The notes beneath the pieces were generated by a model. It saw only the letters and a program-made list of their open reading frames with translations. It searched no databases and was not told the DNA's origin. The translations under genes were made by a program, and so were the position numbers. From Rhodonellum sp041748555 (GTDB taxonomy: Bacteria > Bacteroidota > Bacteroidia > Cytophagales > Cyclobacteriaceae), in assembly GCA_041748555.1 (NCBI GenBank), contig JBGTDA010000056.1:1-64000 (forward strand): 64,000 bases of DNA. The letters are read 5' to 3'. Shown here piece after piece: positions 1 to 8,277 of the stretch (the first letter of the stretch is position 1; every line of letters begins with the position of its first letter).

Positions 1-701
1 CCTATGCCTTTGATCCCCTGCAGAACAAGATAATTTACAATGATGGAAAAACCGGTACGGAAAGAAAAATTACTGAACCGACTCTTTCCATTATATCAAA
101 AAACACCAAAGAATATTTTTCTATCAGTCTGACTGGCAAAAAAATGGTTTCATTTATTGGAGAGCATGGTGATAAGCTACTTGAGTTTGGGGATTATCCT
201 GCAAATGAAATAACCGATTTGCCTGAGATTCTTTCCCAGGCGTATTTTGGCTGTGCGGATTTTTCTCCTGAACTCAATACCTTCTTTATCGCATCAAAAT
301 ATTCGGACTATTTATGGATTTTTGATTTGAATAAGGAAAGCTTAACACCTTCGATATTGAGAGGTCCCCTTTACTATGATCCTATTTTTAGTGTAGAAAA
401 TATGAATGGACATCCCATCTTTGCCCAGGATGACAAAGGCAGATTTTCATACATTGATATAAAGGTGACCGGTAAAAATATTTTCCTGTTGTATTCGGGA
501 TATTCAAGAGAAGAAAAACCAGGCGCTGCTTTCTATGGCAACAAAATCCTTGTTCTGGATCTGGAAGGTTTACCTGTTAAAGCCTATCAGCTAAAGGAAG
601 ATTTGATGTCCATTGCTGTTGATGAAAAGAATAATAAGTTATATGGATTGGATATTAACCAAAGTGAAAATGAAAAAATATTTATTTATAATCTTGATTA
701 G
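1..701 (+). CDS. Six-bladed beta-propeller protein, BF3164-like (5' end outside window)
   Basis: The reading frame is open from the window edge (first full codon at base 3) to TAG at 699-701, so the visible 232 residues are the C-terminal part of a longer protein. Short repeated blades can be seen, for example ILVLDLEGLPVKAYQL followed by IAVDEKNNKLYGLD, which is the blade pattern of the BF3164/TolB-like six-bladed propeller lipoproteins common in Bacteroidota. No enzymatic motif is visible. The N-terminus, and so any lipobox, lies outside the window. The next gene starts inside its last 32 bases, so the two are probably translated together. The family call rests on sequence style. The function is unknown, with binding or scaffolding in the envelope most likely. 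Confidence 0.7.
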   Translation, partial: YAFDPLQNKIIYNDGKTGTERKITEPTLSIISKNTKEYFSISLTGKKMVSFIGEHGDKLLEFGDYPANEITDLPEILSQAYFGCADFSPELNTFFIASKYSDYLWIFDLNKESLTPSILRGPLYYDPIFSVENMNGHPIFAQDDKGRFSYIDIKVTGKNIFLLYSGYSREEKPGAAFYGNKILVLDLEGLPVKAYQLKEDLMSIAVDEKNNKLYGLDINQSENEKIFIYNLD

Positions 702-1092
702 TAATGTCGTTCTTTCAAGCTGTAATTCGGTAAAAAAAGAAATAACCCTTGACCTTAATGATTTTAATGATATTGGTCAAATCTATGAAGGCAAAATTGA
801 GGAGAACTCAGATTCCCTTTATCTTCACGTGTATAAGGATAAATGTGGGTCTTGCTTCCAAAGTTTAATAAATTGGGAAATGAAGTTTAAATCAGGTGAG
901 TCCAAACGTGAGGAAAACATAATTTTAATTTATGGTGAAGATAAAATTGAAACTTCTTTTCTGGTAAATCAAAGACTGAAGGTTGGATCGAAGATTTTTT
1001 ATTACGACCAAAAAAATGAATTCCCACTTGAAATTGGATCTTATTTAGTGTCAAAACAAGGTTCGCAAATAAAGGTTTTACAATCTTTATAG
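670..1092 (+). CDS. Small lipoprotein with a CxxC motif
   Basis: A 140-residue protein. The ATG at 670 is preferred over an in-frame start at 613 because it gives a clean lipoprotein signal: MKKYLFIILI followed by a lipobox LSSC, with the lipidated Cys near residue 17. The mature part holds DKCGSCF, a Cys-x-x-Cys pair in a thioredoxin-like setting, after a strand-rich segment (YLHVYKD). This suggests a small thioredoxin-fold or thiol protein on the membrane, but the full fold cannot be confirmed by eye. It overlaps the upstream propeller gene by 32 bases, so co-translation is likely. No named family recognised. Confidence 0.7.
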   Translation: MKKYLFIILISNVVLSSCNSVKKEITLDLNDFNDIGQIYEGKIEENSDSLYLHVYKDKCGSCFQSLINWEMKFKSGESKREENIILIYGEDKIETSFLVNQRLKVGSKIFYYDQKNEFPLEIGSYLVSKQGSQIKVLQSL

Positions 1093-1168
1093 CTTGACCA
1101 AGTTTAACCTTATTCTGAAATCGTTGAATTAAGCATTCTATTTACTCCCAAAAAAACCGATTTTCTAC

Positions 1169-1199
1169 TTGCGGGGATAATCTTTACTTTCTACTTTTG
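1169..1199 (+). promoter_or_regulatory. Bacteroidota-type promoter of tRNA-Leu
   Basis: The -7 element TACTTTTG (1192-1199) fits TAnnTTTG exactly. A TTG at 1169-1171 sits 20 bases upstream, as expected for the -33 element. The tRNA begins 12 bases after the -7 box, which fits a transcription start just before the tRNA. Confidence 0.65.
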
Positions 1200-1211
1200 C
1201 TCACCCTATTT

Positions 1212-1295
1212 GCGCACGTGGTGAAACTGGTAGACACGCCACTTTGAGGGGGTGGTGCCCCTACGGGTGTGGAAGTTCGAATCTTCTCGTGCGCA
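1212..1295 (+). tRNA. tRNA-Leu (anticodon GAG)
   Basis: The acceptor arms GCGCACG (1212-1218) and CGTGCGC (1288-1294) pair perfectly. The D arm contains TGGTGAAACTGGTAGACACG. The anticodon stem CCACT/GGTGG encloses the loop TTGAGGG with anticodon GAG. A long variable arm typical of class II leucine tRNAs follows, then the T arm GGAAG-TTCGAAT-CTTCT. The discriminator base is A1295. CCA is not encoded and must be added after transcription. Confidence 0.97.
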
Positions 1296-1296
1296 C

Positions 1297-1324
1297 AAAA
1301 GCTCTTATTTTATAAGGGCTTTTT
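1297..1324. terminator. Intrinsic terminator after tRNA-Leu, also usable by rnhB
   Basis: The stem GCTCTTA/TAAGGGC (1301-1319, one G-T wobble) has A-rich sequence on its left and TTTTT on its right, so it can end transcription from both sides: the tRNA on the plus strand and the convergent rnhB on the minus strand. Confidence 0.75.
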
Positions 1325-1338
1325 GTCATTATATGCTG

Positions 1339-1962
1339 TTAAAATTCTGAAGGATTTGCTTCTTCAAAAGGTAAGGTAAGTTGTTCCGGAAGTTGCCTAA
1401 AAGTTTTTCTATGAAGAGGCGTAATACCCATTTCCAAAATCCCCTGACGATGGCCTTTTGTTGGATAGCCCACATTTGTTTCCCAACCATAGCCTGGATA
1501 AACTTTTGCATATTCAGCCATCAATTCATCTCTGTAAACTTTTGCTAGAATAGATGCAGCTGCGATACTGGCGTAGATTCCGTCACCTTTTACAATACAG
1601 TCAAATGGAATCGAGAGATGGCTTTTGAATCTGTTCCCATCGATCAGCAGATGTTCCGGGGGCACCTGAAGTCCTTCCACAGCTCTGGTCATGGCTAAAA
1701 AAGAAGCACGTAGGATATTGAACTCATCAATTTCCTCCGCGCTAGCCTCTGCTATACTCCATGCCACCGCAAAGTTTTTTATTTCCTCAAACAGGTTTTT
1801 ACGGTTGCAGGGTGAAAGTTTTTTAGAATCATTGATCAGCTCATTGGCATAATCCGTCGGTAAAATGACGGCTGCAGCCACCACCGGACCGCAGAGGCAG
1901 CCTCGGCCCACCTCGTCACAGCCTGCTTCGAGCTGATTAGCTTCTAAATAGGGGAGCAACAT
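1339..1962 (-). CDS. rnhB: Ribonuclease HII
   Basis: A 207-residue protein of normal length for RNase HII, which removes ribonucleotides and RNA primers from DNA-RNA hybrids in the cytoplasm. The N-terminal signature GCDEVGRGCLCGPVVAAAV carries the metal ligands Asp16 and Glu17. LLIDGNRF and SILAKVYRDELM supply the later conserved acidic and basic positions, and PTKGH is typical of the C-terminal half. The ATG at 1962 lies 26 bases inside the upstream glucosidase gene, so the two are probably one transcript. The hairpin after tRNA-Leu would end it. Confidence 0.96.
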   Translation of the reverse strand: MLLPYLEANQLEAGCDEVGRGCLCGPVVAAAVILPTDYANELINDSKKLSPCNRKNLFEEIKNFAVAWSIAEASAEEIDEFNILRASFLAMTRAVEGLQVPPEHLLIDGNRFKSHLSIPFDCIVKGDGIYASIAAASILAKVYRDELMAEYAKVYPGYGWETNVGYPTKGHRQGILEMGITPLHRKTFRQLPEQLTLPFEEANPSEF

Positions 1963-4612
1963 CTACGGGTTTTTTTTCCTCTTCTACTTTGTAATACATA
2001 TGAATCATTTCTGCTACCAAACCTGTCCATCCTGTCTGATGGGAGGCTCCCAAACCTCTGCCGGTATCGGCATGAAAATATTCATGAAAAAGAATATAAT
2101 CTTTGAAATGGGGATCTTTCTGCATTTTTTCACAGTCTCCATATACAGGCCGATGTCCTTTTTTATCTTTCATGAATATCTTCATGTTCCGCAGTGAAAG
2201 TTCTTTGGCAATAAGATCCATGGTCAGGAAATTCCCCGACCCGGTAGGATATTCAATGGAGAATTCACCACCGTAGTAGAAATCAAATTTCTTCAGGGAT
2301 TCAATGATCAGGTAATTGATCGGGAACCAGATCGGGCCACGCCAGTTGGAGTTTCCACCGAACATCTGTGAATCGGATTCTCCCGGTGTGTATTTAATGG
2401 TTAATGAATCCCCGTTTATCTTCATGCTATAAGGTTTTTTGTCGTGGTATTTTGACAAAGACCTGACACCATAGTCACTTAGAAATTCTTCCGGATCGAG
2501 CATTTTGTTCAGGATGGATTTCATCCGGTGACCTCTTAACAATGAAAACAACCTTCTTTTCTCATGTCCTGGCTGAATCCAGCTCGACACTAAAGCCGCT
2601 AATTTTGGCTTTTCCTTCATAAAGAAGTTCATCCTCTTCTTGAGTTCTGATAATCCCTCGAACATATCTTCACGGATGGGTTCCACTGCAAAGAAAGGTA
2701 TAATTCCGACGATGGATTTCACCTTCATCACCTTTGGTTCCTTTCCGGGCATATGGAAAACGTCGTAGAAAAAATTATCCTCCTCATCCCAGAGGCTGAT
2801 GTTTTCTTCTGAAATATTACTCATCGCCCCCGCAATTGAAAGAAAGTGTTCGAGAAATTTGGTGGCGGTAAACTGATATACCTTGTTGTTTTCACACAAG
2901 TCAAGTGAAATCCTGAGCATATTCAAAGAAAACATGGCCATCCAGGATGTGGCATCTGCTTGCTCCAGCTTACCGCTGTATTTGTCAGCATCACTTCTGT
3001 CGATCAGGGATATATTGTCCAATCCGAGGAATCCGCCTTCAAATATATTCTTTCCGTCGTTGTCTTTTTGATTGATCCACCAGGTGAAGTTGAGCATGAG
3101 TTTATGAATTGCTCTTTCCAGAAACTCATAATCTCCTTTTCCGCCGTTTAGCTTTTTGTCAATTTGATAAACACGATGCACGGCGTAGGCATGTACAGGA
3201 GGGTTCACATCACTGAAGTTCCACTCATATGCAGGTATCTGACCGTTGGGGTGCATATACCATTCATTCAGCAGGAGAAGCAATTGGTTCTTTGCAAATT
3301 CCGGATCTATGCGTGCTATAGGAATACAATGAAAAGCCAGATCCCAGGCAGCATACCAAGGATATTCCCACTTGTCGGGCATCGAAATGATATCATAATT
3401 CTGAAGATGCCGCCAATTGCTGTTTCTGCCTTTTTTCCTTGCTACAGGTGGGGTATATCTTCCCGGATCTCCATCAAGCCATCTTTCTACATTATAATAA
3501 TAGAATTGTTTGCCCCACATCATTCCGGCAAACGCCTGCCTTTGGATATTCAGTAAATCATCATCTTTAACCTTTCCTTGAATTTCTGCATAGAATTCAT
3601 CAGCTTCTTTTAACCTCTTTTCAAATATTGATTCACTTTCAGCAACAAGACATCCATTTCCTGTACGGGCCATTCTAAAGCTCACGGTTTTGCTGTCTCC
3701 TGCCGGTACAATGATTTTATAAATAGCCGCTGCTTTGGTACCGAAGTTTTCCGGATTCAGGTGTATTCCCTCGTCAGAGATCAAGTAATCATTGATGGCA
3801 TCTTTCAGGTATTCTTTTTCATTGGCTATATGATAAAGCTTTGCTCTGTTGGTTTCATTGTCACAAAAATTCAACTCGGGTTCACCTTCGAATTCGAAGA
3901 AATAATTTCCTGACTTTGGAGAAAAAGCTTTTATTTTGTTTGAATCGGTTTTGGAAAGCTTGGGCATAAAAGGCTCATGTCCGGTAAACCAGGTTTTTCT
4001 GAACCAAACGGTAGGCATGACATAAATTTCGGTGTCTTCTTTTCCACGGTTATGGATAGTAGCCTTTCCGACGATGTCCTCAATGTCCTCTTTTGCATAT
4101 TCTATAAAAATATCAAAGTAGGCGTCATCATCAAAAATGCCGGTATCCATAAGCTCGTATTCGGGCTCCGTTTTTCCTCTTCTTCTGTTTTCTTCAATAA
4201 GTTGCCGGTATGGAAATTCATTCTGAGGATATTTATACAGCATTTTCATATAGCTGTGGGTTGGAGTGGAGTCAAGATAAAAATACATCTCCTTTACATC
4301 CTCCCCATGATTCCCTTGATTTCCGGTAAGGCCAAAGAGCCTTTCCTTGATCATATGGTCCTTTCCGTTCCAAAAAGCCCAGGCAACACAAAGTTTCTGC
4401 TTGGAATCACTGATGCCACCGATTCCTTCTTCGCCCCAACGATATGCTTTACTTTTAGCTTCGTCATGGGTCACATTATCCCAGGCAGAACCATCCGGGC
4501 TGTAATCTTCTCTTACAGTTCCCCATTGTCTTTCAGTGAGGTAGGGACCCCATTTCTTCCAATGTCTGATTCTTTCAAGGTCTTCTTTAAGCCTTTCTTT
4601 TTCTATATTCAT
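1937..4612 (-). CDS. GH63/MGH1-like glucosidase (cytoplasmic)
   Basis: An 891-residue protein. The ATG at 4612 is preferred over a TTG one codon upstream. There is no signal peptide. The N-terminus (HWKKWGPYLTERQWGTVRED) and the later DPGRYTPPVARKKGRNSNWR, YPWYAAWDLAFHCIP, FLGLDNISLIDRSD and MFGGNSNWRGPIWFPIN segments match the large bacterial glucosidase family related to GH63 and MGH1-like enzymes, which have an (alpha/alpha)6 barrel in the C-terminal half. Acidic residues in the AWDL and NSNWRGPIW regions are the likely catalytic area. The substrate is unknown; glucosylglycerate or another small alpha-glucoside is possible. It shares a transcript with rnhB through a 26-base overlap. Confidence 0.85.
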   Translation of the reverse strand: MNIEKERLKEDLERIRHWKKWGPYLTERQWGTVREDYSPDGSAWDNVTHDEAKSKAYRWGEEGIGGISDSKQKLCVAWAFWNGKDHMIKERLFGLTGNQGNHGEDVKEMYFYLDSTPTHSYMKMLYKYPQNEFPYRQLIEENRRRGKTEPEYELMDTGIFDDDAYFDIFIEYAKEDIEDIVGKATIHNRGKEDTEIYVMPTVWFRKTWFTGHEPFMPKLSKTDSNKIKAFSPKSGNYFFEFEGEPELNFCDNETNRAKLYHIANEKEYLKDAINDYLISDEGIHLNPENFGTKAAAIYKIIVPAGDSKTVSFRMARTGNGCLVAESESIFEKRLKEADEFYAEIQGKVKDDDLLNIQRQAFAGMMWGKQFYYYNVERWLDGDPGRYTPPVARKKGRNSNWRHLQNYDIISMPDKWEYPWYAAWDLAFHCIPIARIDPEFAKNQLLLLLNEWYMHPNGQIPAYEWNFSDVNPPVHAYAVHRVYQIDKKLNGGKGDYEFLERAIHKLMLNFTWWINQKDNDGKNIFEGGFLGLDNISLIDRSDADKYSGKLEQADATSWMAMFSLNMLRISLDLCENNKVYQFTATKFLEHFLSIAGAMSNISEENISLWDEEDNFFYDVFHMPGKEPKVMKVKSIVGIIPFFAVEPIREDMFEGLSELKKRMNFFMKEKPKLAALVSSWIQPGHEKRRLFSLLRGHRMKSILNKMLDPEEFLSDYGVRSLSKYHDKKPYSMKINGDSLTIKYTPGESDSQMFGGNSNWRGPIWFPINYLIIESLKKFDFYYGGEFSIEYPTGSGNFLTMDLIAKELSLRNMKIFMKDKKGHRPVYGDCEKMQKDPHFKDYILFHEYFHADTGRGLGASHQTGWTGLVAEMIHMYYKVEEEKKPVDVAPLFRS

Positions 4613-4757
4613 CAATATCTTACACTTCTACAGTCCCGAAATTACCAAATTTTGGGTAAAGGATATATAAATTCCGGATTCACTGAAGGAAATTTCTTAC
4701 AGTCAGTCAAAATACCTTAAAAGTGTTTGGTCGGTTTATATTTATACCCGGACAACT

Positions 4758-5888
4758 TTAGTTCTGCAAATTTTCCGAAAAGGTTGAATTTTGACACTTT
4801 TGATAGTGATAATTTTCATCCAGAAGGCTGAGGAATTTTCTTCGGAATTCTCCCTGCCAGAACTTCATCGGTTCAGGTGAATAAATATTCTTTGATAGGT
4901 GTTTATGAAAAAATCCAAAGTCAAAGTTGTCGGCAATAATACCTCCTTTGGCATTGAAGGCATCCTCTGCATTACACGCTTGTTCATAATGACCGCTAAC
5001 AGGGATCATCATGACAGGCTTTCCCAGAAACATGGCCTCGCAAATGGATTCAAAACCTGCGGTGCTTACCAAACCTCGACATTGGGACATTTTTTCCAGA
5101 AAAAGGCTGTCATTTATTTTATGGAAAATCACGTTTGGAAGTGGTCTATAGCACTCAGGAGCCCCTTTTTTATCCCAAAAAGCCTCAATTTTTAAATTCG
5201 GATTTTTCTTTGCGTAGTGTAAAACATCTTCGGCATATCCGGGATTAACCATATAAGTGAGAAAAAAATCATGATATTTCGGTTTCATTAACAGAAGCTC
5301 TCTTCGCAACAATGGAGGCAATACCAAGAGCTTTTTGTTTCTCCCGTTCGGTAGATTTTTAAAGGAAAGAGCAAGATACCGATCAGCCCACAGAGCTGTG
5401 AGTTTGGTATTTATCTGAAACAACGTTTTATCCAGAAACCTTCCTTTGGCAAAAGTAAAGTCGGGGTGAAGACTGAGGTATTGATGGCCAATTACCCAAA
5501 ATTGACAATCAGGTTTATAAATGGCATTATAAAGGCCTCCCAGAATATCATAAAAATTCAGAATAATGTCAGGCCGGTATTTTAAAACCAGATCATTGAT
5601 CTTTATTAAACTGTCTTTATATATCCCGAATTTCCCTATATTTTCACTGATTGTTTTTCTCAACACAATTCCTTTATGTTTTTTGTCAAAAACAAAACCG
5701 GGGCTTTCTATGAGATGGATAGGTGAATGAAGCTTTTCCTTTACAAATCCGGGGATTTCACGCATCCGTGACTTACCGATACAGACTGCCGATATTTCAT
5801 GTCCCAATTCCTGAAGTAATTCAAAACAAGAAATAGCCTGCGTCATGTGGCCCCGTCCTTCACCCTGTATGATAAATAAGAATTTCAT
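4758..5888 (-). CDS. Glycosyltransferase, MurG/GT28-like (MJ1255-type)
   Basis: A 376-residue protein. The chosen ATG at 5888 begins MKFLFIIQGEGRGHMTQA, the normal N-terminus of this family with its Gly-rich GEGRGH loop. A longer reading frame to 5942 would add 18 unrelated residues inside the neighbour. The C-terminal half has the nucleotide-sugar region of GT-B enzymes: GLVSTAGFESICEAMFLGKP followed by PVSGHYEQACNA. It begins one base after the stop of the LpxH-like gene (TGA-T-ATG), so the two are surely co-translated. A role in glycosylating a lipid or envelope glycan is inferred. Donor and acceptor are unknown. Confidence 0.8.
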   Translation of the reverse strand: MKFLFIIQGEGRGHMTQAISCFELLQELGHEISAVCIGKSRMREIPGFVKEKLHSPIHLIESPGFVFDKKHKGIVLRKTISENIGKFGIYKDSLIKINDLVLKYRPDIILNFYDILGGLYNAIYKPDCQFWVIGHQYLSLHPDFTFAKGRFLDKTLFQINTKLTALWADRYLALSFKNLPNGRNKKLLVLPPLLRRELLLMKPKYHDFFLTYMVNPGYAEDVLHYAKKNPNLKIEAFWDKKGAPECYRPLPNVIFHKINDSLFLEKMSQCRGLVSTAGFESICEAMFLGKPVMMIPVSGHYEQACNAEDAFNAKGGIIADNFDFGFFHKHLSKNIYSPEPMKFWQGEFRRKFLSLLDENYHYQKCQNSTFSENLQN

Positions 5889-5889
5889 A

Positions 5890-6741
5890 TCAGAATCGGT
5901 GAGGAGGAAGGTTTGTGTTTTTTGGCAAGGAATGAAAAGCAACTGTTTTTAATTCCCCACTTACTTCGAGTTGAAATTCAACATTCTCTGTTTTTTGTTT
6001 AAAATTTATTTCATTATAGAATATGAGTTGCCAGTTCCCCTCATGGTCTTCAGCCAAAGCACTCATGGTCTCTACCCAATCTCCCGAGTTGAGGTATTCT
6101 ATACCATCAATCAACCTGTTTTCTGCTTTATGAATATGGCCACAGATGATTCCGTCACATCCTTTGGCTTTGGCCATTTTCGCCAGTTCCACTTCATATT
6201 GATCAATGTAGGATACAGCTGATTTTACTTTTCCTTTGATGTATTGGCTGAGTGAAAAATAGTGTAAACCTCTTTTGCTTCTGTGGAAATTGACCAATCT
6301 GTTCAGCCAAAGTAAAAAAGTATAACCTACATCACCTAAATATGCAATCCACCGCATGTTTGTCGTAACACTGTCAAAAACATCTCCATGAGTAATAAAA
6401 TATTTTTTACCCATACTCTCATAGATCATATCGTTCTGAATAGAAAGCTGCCCTATTTGAAGGGGTAAAATCTGATCCAAAAAATCATCATGGTTGCCAC
6501 GCAGGTAAAAAATTTTGGTGTTTTCCTGTTCAATTTTCTTTAATAACCTGTTAAAAAACCGGGTGTGTTTCCTTTTCCAGATTCCGGATTTCTTCAGCTG
6601 CCATCCATCGATGATGTCACCGTTGAGGATCAGGTTTTCGCATGTATACTGTTTGAGAAATCTGGAGGCTTCCTTGGCTTTGGATCCTTTGGTTCCCAAA
6701 TGTACATCAGAAATTACGATTGTTTTGAAATCAGTCTTCAA
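5890..6741 (-). CDS. LpxH-like metallophosphoesterase (UDP-2,3-diacylglucosamine diphosphatase family)
   Basis: A 283-residue calcineurin-like phosphoesterase. All five metal-binding blocks are present: SDVHLG (Asp12, His14), NGDIID (Asp42), RGNHD (83-85), THGD (His118) and GHIH (202-204). FDSVTTNMRW and the following helices resemble LpxH-type lipid pyrophosphatases. The start is TTG at 6741, just after an in-frame TAG, and no ATG fits. A second and more canonical LpxH is encoded at 11204-11974, so this copy probably acts on another lipid-linked or nucleotide substrate. It is tightly paired with the downstream glycosyltransferase. An 18-bp perfect palindrome sits 16 bases ahead of its start. 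Confidence 0.82.
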   Translation of the reverse strand: MKTDFKTIVISDVHLGTKGSKAKEASRFLKQYTCENLILNGDIIDGWQLKKSGIWKRKHTRFFNRLLKKIEQENTKIFYLRGNHDDFLDQILPLQIGQLSIQNDMIYESMGKKYFITHGDVFDSVTTNMRWIAYLGDVGYTFLLWLNRLVNFHRSKRGLHYFSLSQYIKGKVKSAVSYIDQYEVELAKMAKAKGCDGIICGHIHKAENRLIDGIEYLNSGDWVETMSALAEDHEGNWQLIFYNEINFKQKTENVEFQLEVSGELKTVAFHSLPKNTNLPPHRF

Positions 6742-6756
6742 AGTCTATAAGTTTTG

Positions 6757-6774
6757 CCTGCAATATATTGCAGG
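6757..6774. promoter_or_regulatory. 18-bp perfect palindrome upstream of the LpxH-like/glycosyltransferase pair
   Basis: CCTGCAATATATTGCAGG is its own reverse complement. Its centre lies about 24 bases before the TTG start at 6741. It has no T-tract, so it is not a terminator. The inner 12 bases (GCAATATATTGC) recur at 20141-20152. A dimeric repressor operator or an mRNA hairpin near the start codon are both possible. Confidence 0.5.
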
Positions 6775-6933
6775 AATATAAACTGGTTGTGAAAGCTTTA
6801 TTAACAAAATAATATGCTTTTCAAATTTTGTGGCATTGATGTAAAGTTAATATTATGGAATATTGAAAAACGAGAGGAGCAAATTGCAATACTCTGCTTT
6901 ATTTTAAAATATGATTGCCTTAAACAATTATAA

Positions 6934-8277
6934 CTACCCATTGAAAATCAGTTTAAAGGTGGTGCCATCCCCAATATTTGATTTGACTTGAATGTTTCCC
7001 TTATGTCTGCGCATTATCTGTTTGGAAAGACTAAGGCCGATACCTGAGCCTTTCTTCTTTGTCGTGAAGAAAGGGATGAAAATTTTTGAAAGTGCTTCCT
7101 CTTCTATTCCCTTTCCACTGTCCGAAACTTCGATGATGATTTTCCCGGCTTCGTCGATAAAAGCATGAACTGTAATGATGCGGATTACGGCATCCTCAAC
7201 GGCATGAATGGCATTTTGAATGAGATTGATCATTACCTGCTCAATTAGGTTCTGATCGCCGAAAAGGATAAGGTTGTCAGGTTCCAGTTGTTTTTTAAAC
7301 TGGATCTTGTTGACATCCAGTTGATGTTGCAAAAGCGTTTCCAGTTGATTGAAAAGCTGCTTAATGGATATTGCTTTGAATTTTGGGGTAGGGATATGGG
7401 CAAGGCTTCTAAAATCGCTCACGAAATTGATCATGCCTTCGCTTCTCTTTTCGATTGTGCTGATTGCCATCAGAAAATCTTCGAGATCTTGTGGAGGAAC
7501 CGGTTGGTTTTCTTCGATTTTTGATTCAATATCCCCTTTTATTGTTGAAGCCAATGAGGAAATCGGCGCAATAGAATTCATGATTTCATGGGTGAGAACC
7601 CTGACCAGGTTTTGCCATGCTTCCATTTCTTTCTCTTCCAGCTCACTTTGAATGTTTTGAAGGGAAACCAGCTTGAATTTCACATTTCTGAGTACCAGTT
7701 CGATTACATATACCGATAGTTGCATGATTCCATCCGGATGTGCTATTTTGATCAGTTCACTGCCACCTGTTCTCAGACTGCGAATGGCCTGATATAATTC
7801 AACGTTGATCCTTTCGACTTCCGATATGTTCGTCAAATTTTGGATACTGAGCATCCTCTTCGCTGCCGTATTGAGAATCTGAACAGACCCATCTTCTTCA
7901 AAAGTGATAAGTCCGATACTGAGATGTTGAAAAACAGATCTGAAATATTGATAATTGGCTTCCTTTTCAGCCTGATCTTCCTTGAGTTTTGCCAGAATGG
8001 CATTGAACTCGATATGCAGGTCATCGGTTTCTGTCCCATCAAATTTTACCTGATAGACTGTGGTATAATTGTCCTGCTTAATGTTGTCCAGAAACAGCCT
8101 TACCTTTTTGAAAGAGCTTTCGGCATATCCCAAGAGAAAAATGATTTGGGCCACCACCAGAATGATAAACAACGAGATGGCAAAAACTCCAGCCTCGCTG
8201 AAGATGATATAGGCAAGTAAAAACAGTGAAATAGCAAGTAGGGCTATTCTCCCCAGCAGACCTACCTTATAATCCAT
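6934..8277 (-). CDS. Sensor histidine kinase, NtrY-like
   Basis: A 447-residue membrane kinase. Two adjacent hydrophobic helices (about 9-27 and 32-50) have almost no loop between them, so there is no periplasmic sensor domain. A HAMP/PAS-like region follows (about 55-210). The H box VLTHEIMNSIAP has the phospho-His at 230. The ATPase domain has the N box NLIQNAIHAV (351-360), DSGKG (386-390) and GSGIGLSLS (410-418). Its start ATG is inside the end of the response regulator gene (11-base overlap), so it is made with that regulator. It presumably senses through the membrane or the PAS domain and phosphorylates Asp57 of the partner. The signal is unknown. Confidence 0.93.
   Translation of the reverse strand: MDYKVGLLGRIALLAISLFLLAYIIFSEAGVFAISLFIILVVAQIIFLLGYAESSFKKVRLFLDNIKQDNYTTVYQVKFDGTETDDLHIEFNAILAKLKEDQAEKEANYQYFRSVFQHLSIGLITFEEDGSVQILNTAAKRMLSIQNLTNISEVERINVELYQAIRSLRTGGSELIKIAHPDGIMQLSVYVIELVLRNVKFKLVSLQNIQSELEEKEMEAWQNLVRVLTHEIMNSIAPISSLASTIKGDIESKIEENQPVPPQDLEDFLMAISTIEKRSEGMINFVSDFRSLAHIPTPKFKAISIKQLFNQLETLLQHQLDVNKIQFKKQLEPDNLILFGDQNLIEQVMINLIQNAIHAVEDAVIRIITVHAFIDEAGKIIIEVSDSGKGIEEEALSKIFIPFFTTKKKGSGIGLSLSKQIMRRHKGNIQVKSNIGDGTTFKLIFNG

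Noticed and set aside
1212..1325. tRNA-Leu as an integration site
   Set aside because: No integrase and no duplicated 3' tRNA end were seen nearby; the flanking genes are ordinary chromosomal genes.
3977..4720. 247-codon frame antisense to the glucosidase gene
   Set aside because: Shadow of the well-supported gene on the other strand.
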